A stretch of 64,000 nucleotides of DNA from Leptolyngbya sp. FACHB-60 (GTDB lineage: Bacteria > Cyanobacteriota > Cyanobacteriia > Phormidesmidales > Phormidesmidaceae): assembly GCF_014695775.1 (NCBI RefSeq), contig NZ_JACJOX010000030.1:62001-126000 (forward strand), read 5' to 3'. Under the pieces are notes generated by a model. The model was given only the letters and a program-made list of their open reading frames with translations, had not been told where the DNA came from and made no database searches. The position numbers were made by a program, and so were the translations under genes. This document shows positions 54,254-63,188 of this stretch, piece after piece. How positions within the stretch are numbered: the first letter of the stretch is position 1; the number at the start of each line of letters is the position of its first letter.

Positions 54254-54818
54254 GCCAAATGCGAGCGTTAGTGGGCTTTCTGTCTAGACCTAGACTATTG
54301 AATTACTTCTCCCAGGTCTTTTATCTTGACGCTTAAATGCTCTCTCCTAGCCTTATCTAAAACGCTTGTGATGCAAACTTAATTTAATGGCACTTCACTG
54401 GCGTACTGAATAGCAGTAGCATGGGTTTGAGCTTAGAAAAGCTTCTGACTCGATGCGAGTATATGTTGACGCTAACGATAAATTCTTGGCAGTTGCTCTC
54501 TTGTTAAGTTTGCGCACTCATTAAAACCTACGCTGGTTTTAGGCATGCCTGCCCGCTCAGGCATAGGCGCTTTTAATTTGCTTTTGTGATTACTTTGTTT
54601 TTTCTAAACAGGTTTGGCTGTAAGTTTGCTTGCCAAACCTTAAACAGACTCAAACCTCAGAATCTTTAGGTAACGTCTTTGCGCTTTGGGTTGCTGAGTG
54701 CCTAGCAGTTCTGATTTCACAGCAGATAGAGCCTGGGTTAAGACTGCCCAAAAATCAAGCCTATCGGGCATTTTTCCTTTTTTCGCTTTTCGCTTTTCGT
54801 TCTTTTTGGAAGATAGCT
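54254..54818. other. AT-rich intergenic region
   Basis: 565 bases of lower GC content than the neighbours. A hairpin ATGCCTG-CCCGCT-CAGGCAT lies at 54545-54564 and is followed by T-rich sequence. CGCTTTT is repeated in tandem near 54785-54800. The frame of the next gene is open back to 54630, but the extra residues look non-coding. Confidence 0.4.
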
Positions 54819-55442
54819 ATGCTCGGTTCCCAAACTACTAATCAGCCCTACCGAGTTGCGATCGCAGGCACTATTACCAACGCTGCTACCGGCGATATCA
54901 TGCCCCAGGCCGTGGTGCGCATTACCACCGCTCCGGTAGCCTTTACCGAGGGGATAATGGGGCTTTTAGCCGCTGCGATCGCCCATCGCCCCGAAGTTCA
55001 AGCCCACTACAGTGACCTCATTGCAGACTGGCAGCGGTCTTTGGCTCCTCTGGCAACAGCCCAGTGGCTGCTCGATCGCCTAGAGCAGCCGCTGGCCCTA
55101 GCCCGACCCGACCAAACCCAGAGCGGTGGCGACGGCCACTACTGCTTTTATGACCTGCCGGCCGGTTCCTATACGATCACGGCCACCTACGTCCTGCCCC
55201 ACCGCGGCCAAGGGACGACCTCTGCCCAGGTAGAGGTTCTCCACAGCGATCGCCGGCTCAACTTTGCGATCGTAGATCTGGCTATTAGCCTGGTGCCAGG
55301 GGCTTGCCCGCTGACTGTATTGGGCGTTCACAAAGTGTCCCCAAAGGGGAATCGCTCACTCTCACGACCCATTGAAGGCGCAGAACAGTTTTGGCAAGCC
55401 CCAACCGTTGCCTACCCTAGGGTTGAAACTCTGTCTCATTAA
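54819..55442 (+). CDS. Carboxypeptidase-regulatory-like beta-sandwich protein
   Basis: The 207-residue protein has two halves of a beta-sandwich of the carboxypeptidase regulatory-like type (RVAIAGTITNAATGDIMPQA, then GHYCFYDLPAGSYTITATYV) with an inserted helical part between (about 45-95). Such domains bind proteins or carbohydrates and occur in structural proteins. No signal peptide is seen with this start; it is chosen because GGAAG lies just upstream. The 3' end overlaps the converging SGNH gene by 26 bases. Confidence 0.7.
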   Translation: MLGSQTTNQPYRVAIAGTITNAATGDIMPQAVVRITTAPVAFTEGIMGLLAAAIAHRPEVQAHYSDLIADWQRSLAPLATAQWLLDRLEQPLALARPDQTQSGGDGHYCFYDLPAGSYTITATYVLPHRGQGTTSAQVEVLHSDRRLNFAIVDLAISLVPGACPLTVLGVHKVSPKGNRSLSRPIEGAEQFWQAPTVAYPRVETLSH

Positions 55443-56283
55443 GCAGGGCGAGGGCGGTGCGCCACACCATGTAGCCATCCTGGTTGAGGTGCAGCCCGTC
55501 GGTGGTGAGGTCGGCTCGCAGATAGCCGTCGCCATTGACAAACAGCGGATACAAATCCAAAAACTCAGCCCCGGTCTCGGCGGCTACAGCCTTGAGCTGG
55601 ACGTTGACCGTGCGGATTAGCTCGGGAGAAACAGCCACCAGGCGATCGCGTCCTTCCCAGGTGGCCATCTCACCGCCGTGGGGCAAGATAGACTGCACCA
55701 CTACCCGCGTTTGGGGATGCTTCTGGTGCAGGTAGTTCACCATTTTGCGGACGTTGTACACCAGGTCGGCCTCAGAACCGCCCCAGATTAAGTCGTTGAT
55801 GCCCACCATAATGAACACCGCCTCGGGCGAGGTGTTGTCGAGCAGGTAGAGGCGATCGCGCAGCCCGGTCGATTTTTCTCCTGAGATAGCTTGATTCAGC
55901 CAGGTTCTGCGCCCCGGCAGCATGTTGGTCGGAAACCACAGCGTCAGCGAATCGCCTAGCAAAACCGTCTGATTGGGAGCATCAATAGCTACCACAGCCT
56001 CAGCTTCGGCGGCCAGCAGCGCTACCCACTCCTCGTAGTCGAGGCTGTGGCGCGTTCCCAATTCAGGCTCAAAGGGGGCCACCGTAACGTGCGGGTCAGC
56101 CGCAAAGGCATTGGCCTGGGGCAGCACCGCATCCCCCGCCTGGCTCAGCTGCCGCAGCATCGCCATCGCCGTAATAAACAGCAGCCCATTCAACACCAGC
56201 GACAGCAGCGCCCAGGGGGGAACCCCCTGAAGCCGATGCAGCGCCGAGCGAAACTGAAGATAGGGTGGAAGCGGTAAAGCCAC
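55417..56283 (-). CDS. SGNH/GDSL hydrolase with N-terminal membrane anchor
   Basis: One hydrophobic segment (about 24-44) precedes an SGNH domain with block I LLGDSLT (Ser112), block II NQAISGEKS, block III VGINDLIWGG and block V TDGLHLN holding the Asp-x-x-His. All catalytic residues are in place. It acts outside the membrane as an esterase, for example on acetylated polysaccharide, but the substrate is unknown. Start is GTG at 56283. Confidence 0.87.
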   Translation of the reverse strand: MALPLPPYLQFRSALHRLQGVPPWALLSLVLNGLLFITAMAMLRQLSQAGDAVLPQANAFAADPHVTVAPFEPELGTRHSLDYEEWVALLAAEAEAVVAIDAPNQTVLLGDSLTLWFPTNMLPGRRTWLNQAISGEKSTGLRDRLYLLDNTSPEAVFIMVGINDLIWGGSEADLVYNVRKMVNYLHQKHPQTRVVVQSILPHGGEMATWEGRDRLVAVSPELIRTVNVQLKAVAAETGAEFLDLYPLFVNGDGYLRADLTTDGLHLNQDGYMVWRTALALLNETEFQP

Positions 56284-56416
56284 AGCGATATACCTACAAA
56301 CCTGGAGCTAGAGAACCAGCCCTGCCAATGGGTCAAATTGTAGATAGATTTTCCCCTACAAACCACTATTGCGGCGAGGGTTTTTTACCCGCTTTATAAG
56401 GATGGCAACAGGCGAG

Positions 56417-57508
56417 CTACACGTTGAAGCGAAATAGCATCACATCACCCTCCTGCACCACATACTCTTTGCCCTCGCTGCGCACCTGACCTTTATCTTT
56501 GGCTGTAGCCATCGAACCTGCGGCCACCAGGTCGTTGTAGGCCACCGTCTCAGCGCGAATGAAGCCCCGCTCAAAGTCGGTGTGAATGACGCCAGCAGCC
56601 TGGGGGGCAACCATGCCGGCCTTAATGGTCCAGGCGCGGGTTTCCTTCGGGCCGGTGGTGAAATAGGTGCGCAGCCCCAGCAGTTCGTAGGTGGCACGAA
56701 TCAGCGTCTTGAGGCCGCCTTCTCCGACGCCAAGGGCTTCGAGAAAGTCCTTGCGTTCCTCGTCGTTCAGATCTACCAGTTCTGACTCCACCTGGGCCGA
56801 AATCACTACCACCTGGGCATCTTCTGCCGCTGCCACCGCCCGCACCTGCTCCACCCAGGCATTGCCGCTGGCCAGGTCCTCTTCAGAGACGTTGGTGGCA
56901 TAGATAACGGGCTTGCGGGTGAGCAGTCCCAGGGGCTTGATGATCGCCTCGGCTTCGGCGTCGAACTCCACCTGGCGAGCGGGTTTGCCCTCGTTGAGCA
57001 CCGGCAATATTTTTTCGAGAATGGCCAGCTCAGCCTGGGCCTCTTTGTCGGCGCGGGCCAGCTTACGCACCCGATCGACCCGGCGCTCGAGCTGGGCTAG
57101 ATCAGACAGGGCCAGCTCGAGGTTGATCACCTCGATGTCGCGCACCGGGTCAACCGAACCGGAGACATGAATGATGTCGTCGTCCTCAAAGCAGCGCACC
57201 ACGTGGACGATCGCATCCACCTCGCGAATATTGGCCAAAAACTGGTTGCCCAGCCCTTCGCCCTGGCTGGCCCCCTGCACCAAGCCCGCAATATCGACAA
57301 ACTCGACCCGAGCTGGCACGGTCTCCACTGAGCTAGAGATGTCGGCTAGCACTCGCAGCCGAGCATCGGGCACCGCCACAATGCCTACGTTGGGCTCAAT
57401 GGTGCAAAAGGGAAAGTTTGCGGCCTGGGCCTTGGCGTTGGCCACCACGGCGTTGAACAGGGTAGATTTGCCAACGTTGGGCAGGCCAACAATGCCAGCT
57501 CGTAACAT
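56417..57508 (-). CDS. ychF: Obg-family ATPase YchF
   Basis: The 363-residue P-loop protein binds ATP rather than GTP and associates with ribosomes. It has [15 protein letters not shown] (8-22), the [11 protein letters not shown]3 segment, and the altered G4 motif NVSEED in place of NKxD, which distinguishes YchF. The C-terminal TGS-like domain contains [20 protein letters not shown] and [20 protein letters not shown]. It is transcribed away from the downstream lipoprotein gene, with repeat copy C between them. Confidence 0.95.
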   Translation of the reverse strand: MLRAGIVGLPNVGKSTLFNAVVANAKAQAANFPFCTIEPNVGIVAVPDARLRVLADISSSVETVPARVEFVDIAGLVQGASQGEGLGNQFLANIREVDAIVHVVRCFEDDDIIHVSGSVDPVRDIEVINLELALSDLAQLERRVDRVRKLARADKEAQAELAILEKILPVLNEGKPARQVEFDAEAEAIIKPLGLLTRKPVIYATNVSEEDLASGNAWVEQVRAVAAAEDAQVVVISAQVESELVDLNDEERKDFLEALGVGEGGLKTLIRATYELLGLRTYFTTGPKETRAWTIKAGMVAPQAAGVIHTDFERGFIRAETVAYNDLVAAGSMATAKDKGQVRSEGKEYVVQEGDVMLFRFNV

Positions 57509-57548
57509 GGGGTTAACTCTAGATTCGGGGCAATGGGGAAGGGTAAAA

Positions 57549-57622
57549 GGTCTCAGGTTTAGGGTTCAAGGCCGATCTGAGATCTCAAACCCTGCACCTG
57601 ATACCTTGCACCTTAAACCCCT
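57549..57622. repeat. Dispersed inverted repeat, copy C
   Basis: AGGTTTAGGGTTCAAGG at 57555-57571 is followed after a short spacer by ACCTTGCACCTTAAACC, the same right-arm design as copy A. It lies between divergent genes ychF and the lipoprotein gene. Confidence 0.7.
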
Positions 57623-57709
57623 ACCTAGCATAAGAGAGGATGGGGCCATTGCGGAGGTGTTGCTATACCCTTAAGGCAAACCAAACCAACGACCGCGAAA
57701 GGGTGAGCT

Positions 57710-58324
57710 ATGGCTGGAGTGACAGGGGCAGGGCAGCGGGTGCGGCCCGTTCTGGTGGCGGGGCTAGTGGCGCTGGGGCTAGCGGGGTGCAGCACCCTGG
57801 GTTTGTCGCGATCGCCCGAGGGCACTGGCGAGATGAGCAACCAGTATGTTGACAGTGGGTTTCGCGGCGATATGTTGGTGAGCCGCATCAAGCCCGTGCA
57901 GATCCGCCTGCCAAACGGCTGGAGTGCTGCCCCCACAGGCACCCTGCACGACAACGCCGACCTCGAGGCCTACAACCTTGACGAAAACATGTTTTTGGTC
58001 GTGCTAGGCGAAAATCGCGAGGCCGTAGCCCCCGGCAACATCGAGGAGCAGGCCAACTTCTATTTGCAAATTCTCAAGGGCGGCTTTAGTCAGGTGCTGG
58101 CTAACCAGGCCCGCACCGGCGTCGAGCGCGTCAGCAGTTTTCCGGCGGTGCAGTACGAGGTGCGAGGCAATGTGTCTGAGCAGGCCGTGGCCTACCTGCA
58201 CACCACCATTGAAATGGGCGAAGAATACTATCAGGTGGTGGTGTGGACCCCCGACGATCTGCGCATGGCCAATGCCGACGCCATGCGGGCCGTAGTAGAG
58301 GAATTTCGCGCTGCTCAGCTTTAA
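57710..58324 (+). CDS. Lipoprotein of unknown function, possibly PsbP-like
   Basis: The N-terminal signal ends in the lipobox LAGC (Cys27), so the protein is a lipid-anchored component of the thylakoid lumen or periplasm. The mature part has features of the PsbP-like fold: VQIRLPNGWSAAP near the start, DLEAYNLDENMFLVVLGENR and YYQVVVWTPDDL. A role in photosystem assembly or stress is only a guess. The next gene, also for a lumenal-type protein, starts 84 bases later on the same strand. Confidence 0.78.
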   Translation: MAGVTGAGQRVRPVLVAGLVALGLAGCSTLGLSRSPEGTGEMSNQYVDSGFRGDMLVSRIKPVQIRLPNGWSAAPTGTLHDNADLEAYNLDENMFLVVLGENREAVAPGNIEEQANFYLQILKGGFSQVLANQARTGVERVSSFPAVQYEVRGNVSEQAVAYLHTTIEMGEEYYQVVVWTPDDLRMANADAMRAVVEEFRAAQL

Positions 58325-58408
58325 GCGCCGCCATTCTGTGGCCTAATAGAGTCTGTGGCTTCGCGGCTATTACGCCTCGGCCTCAGCCCCTAGACCAAGG
58401 ACATTGTC

Positions 58409-59023
58409 ATGCTGCGCTGGCTTACTGCAACGTTTTTTACCCTAGCCATTTCCCCAAAAGTTATGACTGGCCTGAGTCGTAGCCTGGGCTTGGCCTGCGC
58501 GGCCCTAGTGCTGTGGCTGAGTCTGGGCGGGCAACCCGCTGCCCTAGCTGGCCTCACCGACGACAATTATGACGGCAATATCTTTGCGCTCTATGCCGGC
58601 AACGGGTCGCTGGTGCCGCCCAAGGTCAGCCTGGAGCAATCGCTGCGCTATGGCAAGGCCGCTATTGTGGTGATCTACGTGGACGACAGCAGCGACTGTA
58701 AGAAATTTGCGTCGGTTGTTTCCCAGCTGCAAGCCCCCTACGGTCGGGTGGCCAACTTTGTGCCGATTATGGCCGACTCAATTCCCGTCAAAGACTCTTA
58801 TCAGCCTAACGAGCCCGGCTACTACTTCAAGGATGCTGTTCCCCAAACCCTGGTGTTTAACGCCCAGGGGGAGCTGGTGTTTAACGAAGTTGGCATGGTC
58901 CCCTACGAGGCGATCGACGATGTTATGCGAGAGGTCTTTGACTTGCTGCCCCGCACCGAGTCGGAAGAGTTGCGCCGCCGCCCCATCAACGAGGTGAATT
59001 CGGAGCTGGTGCCAGAGCAGTAG
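58409..59023 (+). CDS. Thylakoid lumenal/membrane protein related to PSI accumulation factor
   Basis: A signal or anchor (LGLACAALVLWLSLGGQPAA) ends at ALAGL. The mature part has a thioredoxin-like fold (AAIVVIYVDDSSDCKKFASV, VPQTLVFNAQGELVFNEVG) with only one Cys at the active-site position, and motifs NYDGNIFALYAGNGSLVPP and FDLLPRTES. This matches what databases call the thylakoid membrane photosystem I accumulation factor, a conserved phototroph family. Start: AAGGA seven bases before the ATG at 58409 favours it over 58463. Confidence 0.8.
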   Translation: MLRWLTATFFTLAISPKVMTGLSRSLGLACAALVLWLSLGGQPAALAGLTDDNYDGNIFALYAGNGSLVPPKVSLEQSLRYGKAAIVVIYVDDSSDCKKFASVVSQLQAPYGRVANFVPIMADSIPVKDSYQPNEPGYYFKDAVPQTLVFNAQGELVFNEVGMVPYEAIDDVMREVFDLLPRTESEELRRRPINEVNSELVPEQ

Positions 59024-59041
59024 ATCGATTTAGACGCAGGT

Positions 59042-60034
59042 TTATTTAGAAAATGTAGGCTCAACCACACCAGGAAAGCTGGCAAAGTTGCGGCGCACCC
59101 AGTCCATGCCCACCTCGTTGTTGAGCCTAATTTTTTGCGGCGCATCGGGGTAGATCTTGCCCAAAATTGCCGCGTCTTGATCGACTACCACCTTGCCGAA
59201 ATTGAGATAGGCTCGTCCGAGCAGATTGAAGAGGGGATGCTTGGCTAAGCCAAACAGCAAAATATAGGTGCGGGTGCGGTTTTCGGCCTCGGGCACAAAC
59301 AGATGGCACTGCACCAATTTGCCCAAGGGTGATTCTCCATGAAAAATGATTAGAGATGGAAAGTGATTTTCGAGGTGGGCCTCGATGGTGCTGGGCAGCA
59401 AAAACAAATCTGGACGACGCAGTTTTTCCGCTAGGGCGTAGGGGGCGGTTGGCATGGCGTAGTAGGCATGGGATTCATGCCCCCGATCGATGAACTGGTG
59501 GAACTGCACTTCGGCAATGCGAAACAGATCGCGGTGGGTGCCGTTTTGGTGGTTGTAGTCATGCATGTTGAGCAGCATGGTGAGTAGGTCGGTTTCCACC
59601 GCGCAATCGGCGGTGTGGCCGATGAAGGTGTACTCAGCTGCGATCGCATTCAGTACCCCCGGAATCGGTATCTTGGGCTCGTAGCCCCCGTAGGACCAAA
59701 CAAAATCGCCTTGGATAACTAGCTCTAGCGGCTTTAGTTGAGGCAGGGTTTGCTGATTGGAACCTGGCAGCACGGTGCAACCTCGACCGTCAAACCCTAG
59801 GGCATGGAAGGGGCAAACGACTCGACTGCTGCCGTCACTTGCCCCTTCGCACCAGCCTTCTGACAGCATGGCACCCATGTGAGGGCAGGCGTTGGGCAGA
59901 GCACGAACCTCGCCGACGCCATCTTTCCACAGAACGTAGTCATTACCGTAGAGGGAAGTTTTGCGGGGCTGGTTAGTAGCCAGCATAGACTTGTGCGCCA
60001 CAAGCCAGGGCGCACCGGGAAGCATGGACTGCAT
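59042..60034 (-). CDS. Rieske non-heme iron oxygenase
   Basis: The 330-residue protein has a Rieske [2Fe-2S] motif with C50-x-H52 and C74-x2-H77 (ACPHMG, CPFHALGF) and a mononuclear iron site D159-x2-H162-x4-H167 (HDYNHQNGTH), both complete. It belongs with Rieske oxygenases of the type found in cyanobacteria and plants (pheophorbide/choline-like group), but lacks an obvious C-terminal membrane anchor. The substrate is unknown. An SD sequence GGAGG lies upstream of the ATG. A TetR-type regulator gene is divergent, only 52 bases away, suggesting that the regulator controls it. Confidence 0.87.
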   Translation of the reverse strand: MQSMLPGAPWLVAHKSMLATNQPRKTSLYGNDYVLWKDGVGEVRALPNACPHMGAMLSEGWCEGASDGSSRVVCPFHALGFDGRGCTVLPGSNQQTLPQLKPLELVIQGDFVWSYGGYEPKIPIPGVLNAIAAEYTFIGHTADCAVETDLLTMLLNMHDYNHQNGTHRDLFRIAEVQFHQFIDRGHESHAYYAMPTAPYALAEKLRRPDLFLLPSTIEAHLENHFPSLIIFHGESPLGKLVQCHLFVPEAENRTRTYILLFGLAKHPLFNLLGRAYLNFGKVVVDQDAAILGKIYPDAPQKIRLNNEVGMDWVRRNFASFPGVVEPTFSK

Positions 60035-60086
60035 AGAGGCCTCCGATAGATATAAAATTGTGAGAAATTCATCGTGTTTTAAAAAT
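60035..60086. promoter_or_regulatory. Compact divergent promoter/operator region
   Basis: Only 52 AT-rich bases separate the two start codons. On the minus strand TATATC and the GGAGG site fit a promoter and leader for the oxygenase. On the plus strand TTTTAAAAAT is directly before the regulator ATG, which has no SD, so its leader must be very short. A TetR operator would have to overlap these promoters; I see no long perfect palindrome. Confidence 0.5.
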
Positions 60087-60872
60087 ATGACAAATGACTC
60101 GCATTCGTCAAGCAGTCTGCGTCGTCAGCCTAAGCAGCGCCGGGGCCAACAGCGGGTCGAAAAGATTCTAGAGGCCGCTGCCTTGGTCTTTGATGAAGTG
60201 GGTTATGAGGCGGCGACTACTCACCAGATTGCGGAGCGGGCGGGCACAGCGATCGGATCGCTGTATCAGTTTTTCCCTGATAAAGCGGCGATCTTTAACG
60301 CCATGGAACTACGTCACCTGGAGCGGGTGCAGGTTATGTGGGGCCAGGCCAATGCCCAAGAATTTTGGCGACTGCCGCTGAAGGAGATGCTGGCTCAGCT
60401 AACCGCTGGTGTGGTGGCGTTGTTTGAGCAGCCGGTGTCACGGGTGATGTTTGTGCAGTTTTACACGGCGCGCGATCGCTTCCAAACCATCGACGACAGC
60501 CTGACCCAGGAGGCGATCGCATTTCTCTCTGCCATCCTGCACCAGCGCAACCCAGACCTGCCAACGGAGCGGCGCGATCTCTTGGCGGAGGTCTGCGTCC
60601 ACAGCTGCAATGCGTTGATTTTAGCGGCACTGCGACAGCCCGATGAAGAAAAGCGCGATCGCCTTGTGCAGCAAATTCCTGTGCTCATGGCCGCGTACCT
60701 GACTCCCTATGTAGGCGATCAGATCCACGGCCATGTAATGGATGTAATGATTTGCCCCCACTGTAAATCTCAGGAGCTGGCTAAAAACGGGCGGCGGCGG
60801 GGCAAGCAGTGCTACCTGTGCAAAGTCTGCGGCAAGCAGTTTGTGCATCCTGCCGTCACCGAGTCCCTGTGA
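60087..60872 (+). CDS. TetR-family regulator with C-terminal zinc ribbon
   Basis: The 261-residue protein has a TetR DNA-binding domain (about 20-68: RVEKILEAAALVFDEVGYEA, HQIAERAGTAIGSLYQFFPD), a helical ligand-binding part to about residue 212, and an added tail with four Cys (C223-x2-C226, C245-x2-C248) reading CPHCKSQ and CKVCGKQF. This tail matches the zinc finger at the start of IS1-family InsA proteins. It may be a second DNA- or protein-binding module. Start at 60087, because upstream codons overlap the divergent oxygenase gene. It probably represses that gene and itself. Confidence 0.88.
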   Translation: MTNDSHSSSSLRRQPKQRRGQQRVEKILEAAALVFDEVGYEAATTHQIAERAGTAIGSLYQFFPDKAAIFNAMELRHLERVQVMWGQANAQEFWRLPLKEMLAQLTAGVVALFEQPVSRVMFVQFYTARDRFQTIDDSLTQEAIAFLSAILHQRNPDLPTERRDLLAEVCVHSCNALILAALRQPDEEKRDRLVQQIPVLMAAYLTPYVGDQIHGHVMDVMICPHCKSQELAKNGRRRGKQCYLCKVCGKQFVHPAVTESL

Positions 60873-60906
60873 TTCTGGGCTTTTCTGCATGCCCCAAGGA
60901 TGCCGC

Positions 60907-61722
60907 CTAACGATTGGCCACTTGCTGCACCAACGGCCGGAAGCCTTCTACCAAGGGAGCCTGGGCTGTGGCCAGCGTGGGGTAGGGCCGAGTGCTGTAG
61001 TCTTTGCCTATTTCCAGCGGAAAAGGTTCTACGTCATCTAGCGGTACCCAGGTGGCTCCGGCGGCTTGGGCGATCGCCCACACCGCCGCAATATCCCAGA
61101 TTTTGGGCGTCGCTTCTACTGCGCCAATCGCCCACCCGGCCCCCACAATCAGCAGGTTATAGGCTGCTGAGCCCAGCATGCGAATCTTGCAGGGAAAGGG
61201 TTTCTCCAGCACTGCGGTGCTGCGGGCGCAGAGGCTAAAGAACTGAGTTTTGTCGGGGGTTGCCTCACTGCTGTGGATGGGGCGACCGTTGCAGAAGGCT
61301 CCGCTGGGCATGTCTAGACCGCTATCTGCCGGCCAGTAGCCGTAGAAGGATTGGTTTAAAGGCGGCATGGCTACAAAGCCAAAGACTGGGGTGCCTCGAT
61401 ATAGCAACCCTAGGGAAATGCCCCACACCGGAATGCCGCGAGTGAAGTTGGTGGTGCCGTCGATGGGGTCAATAATCCAGCACCAGTCGGTGGCGGGGAA
61501 AATGTGCTCCACCTCTTCGCTGAGCACGCCATGGTCAGGAAAGTTTGCCGCTATGGCGGTGCGCAGGGTGTCGTCGGCCCAGCGATCGCACCGCGTTACC
61601 AGACTGCCATCGGCCTTTAAATCGGCCTGCACCTGGCCAAAGTCTTCGAGCAGCTTTTGCCCCACGGTTGTTGTGGTCGCCTGGGCAAAAGCCAGCACCT
61701 CATCCCAAAAATTTTGTGACAT
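60907..61722 (-). CDS. Inositol monophosphatase-family phosphatase
   Basis: The 271-residue protein has the metal-site motifs LSEEVEH (Glu), WIIDPIDGTTNFTRGIPVWG and IWDIAAVWAIAQAAGA, all of the lithium-sensitive IMPase family, and lacks domains of the bifunctional CysQ or FBPase types. It hydrolyses a sugar or inositol phosphate; cyanobacterial members often act on histidinol phosphate or inositol phosphate, so the substrate is open. The ATG at 61722 lies 2 bases after the stop of the PucC-like gene, indicating tight cotranscription. A longer in-frame start would overlap that gene. Confidence 0.87.
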   Translation of the reverse strand: MSQNFWDEVLAFAQATTTTVGQKLLEDFGQVQADLKADGSLVTRCDRWADDTLRTAIAANFPDHGVLSEEVEHIFPATDWCWIIDPIDGTTNFTRGIPVWGISLGLLYRGTPVFGFVAMPPLNQSFYGYWPADSGLDMPSGAFCNGRPIHSSEATPDKTQFFSLCARSTAVLEKPFPCKIRMLGSAAYNLLIVGAGWAIGAVEATPKIWDIAAVWAIAQAAGATWVPLDDVEPFPLEIGKDYSTRPYPTLATAQAPLVEGFRPLVQQVANR

Positions 61723-61724
61723 GC

Positions 61725-63188
61725 TCAATCCATATCGCTTTCCATCGCAGCGGTAATCGCCGCCTTGGCATTGGCTTGAAACTCTTGAATATTCACCCGG
61801 CTGAGCAGCCAAATCGCGACCAGCATCCCGATCGCTTGCAGGGTAAACACCAGCCCGTAGGCCAAAAATGCCTGGGGCTGCCCCACTTCCGCCGCTCCAT
61901 TAAAGCTTCTCAGGATAGCGCGACCCAGATCGAGCACGCCGCCGCCAATGACTGTGGCGCTACCTCGGGCGATCGCCTGAGCCAACCCCCAAGCCCCAAT
62001 GAAGGTGCCCGCTGTCTCCGCCACCGTCAGATCCAGCATCAGCACGATCGCCCCCAGGGTGAGAATGCCAGAGGCCGTGCCAAACAGAAATACCGCCGTC
62101 AGCAAAATCGCCGGACTGCCCGTCAGCCCTGACAGAGTAATACCTACCAGGCACACCGCTGCCCAGCTACAGCCCAGCACCACCGTACGCTTTTTGCCTA
62201 GGCGGGGCACTATCAGCCAGCCGCTGACAATAATGCTCAGCAGCGTGCCCAGGCCAAAGGCGGCGTTGAGCTGGGTGGTTTCGGCAATGGTCATGCCAAA
62301 GACTTCGCCACCGTAGGGCTCCAGCACCGCATCCTGCATAAACAGGCTGAGGCTAAGCACCAGCAAAAAGGTGAAAAACAGCCCCGTCTGCCGGCTGGCG
62401 GTGAGAATTTTGAGAGCCCGACCGAGGGTGAGGCTGTCTTCTCGATCGCGCAGTGACGATCGCTGGGTTAGCCGCGAATATTTACGCTCAATGCCGTAGG
62501 TGCTCACCACCGCCAGCACGCACACCACCGCCGGGGCAATCACAAACAGCCGATTCACTGCACTGCGCACCTGATCAAAGGGGGCATTCAGCTCAATTGG
62601 CTTCAGCACAATAGAGGTGATAATCACCCCGGCGATAATGCCTACCATCAGCATGGCCCAGCCAATGCCCACCAGGCGCGATCGCGAGTCTTCATCCGAC
62701 ACATCTACCAGCAGCGCCGTAAATGGGGTAGAGGTGGCACTCAACGCCAGGCCATAGACCGCAAACAGTAGCCCCAGCAGCCCCACCCAGGGGTATACCG
62801 CTGGCCCCCAACCTTCCTCAGCAATGCGGCTGCCAATTTGCCACACCACCTGCAACGCGCAAAACGCTGTCACCGCCACCGTCACAATGCCAAGCCAAAT
62901 ATAGCCGCTGCGGTGGTGGCCAAAAATTGGCCTAGAGTCAGACATCTGGCCAAACCATACCCGAGCTGGGGCCATAAACTGGTGTACCGCAATGGCCCCA
63001 GCTGCCACCAACGCCGGTACTCGCAGCTCTTCGATCATCACCCGGTTGAGCACCCCCAGGGTGAGCAGCGACATAATGCCCAAACCCATGTTGAACACCC
63101 CCAGACGCAGCATGGTCAAGAGGCTCAGATTGGGCTTGGGAACGGCCGCCGAGCCCGGCGCCGAGGTCGAAACATCGGGGCTAGTCAT
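61725..63188 (-). CDS. PucC/BCH-family MFS transporter
   Basis: The 487-residue membrane protein has about twelve hydrophobic segments and family motifs RLGVFNMGLGIMSLLTLGVL, VHQFMAPARVWFGQMSDSRP and GHHRSGYIWLG. PucC/BCH proteins are thought to deliver chlorophyll or bacteriochlorophyll to complexes; cyanobacteria have several paralogues. The pairing with a phosphatase gene 2 bases downstream is notable. It starts the minus-strand pair and ends about 350 bases before the SLC13 gene. Confidence 0.9.
   Translation of the reverse strand: MTSPDVSTSAPGSAAVPKPNLSLLTMLRLGVFNMGLGIMSLLTLGVLNRVMIEELRVPALVAAGAIAVHQFMAPARVWFGQMSDSRPIFGHHRSGYIWLGIVTVAVTAFCALQVVWQIGSRIAEEGWGPAVYPWVGLLGLLFAVYGLALSATSTPFTALLVDVSDEDSRSRLVGIGWAMLMVGIIAGVIITSIVLKPIELNAPFDQVRSAVNRLFVIAPAVVCVLAVVSTYGIERKYSRLTQRSSLRDREDSLTLGRALKILTASRQTGLFFTFLLVLSLSLFMQDAVLEPYGGEVFGMTIAETTQLNAAFGLGTLLSIIVSGWLIVPRLGKKRTVVLGCSWAAVCLVGITLSGLTGSPAILLTAVFLFGTASGILTLGAIVLMLDLTVAETAGTFIGAWGLAQAIARGSATVIGGGVLDLGRAILRSFNGAAEVGQPQAFLAYGLVFTLQAIGMLVAIWLLSRVNIQEFQANAKAAITAAMESDMD

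Noticed and set aside
54630..54818. Upstream in-frame extension of the beta-sandwich protein
   Set aside because: AT-rich, Phe-rich translation unlike the downstream domain, while an SD and ATG at 54819 give a normal start.
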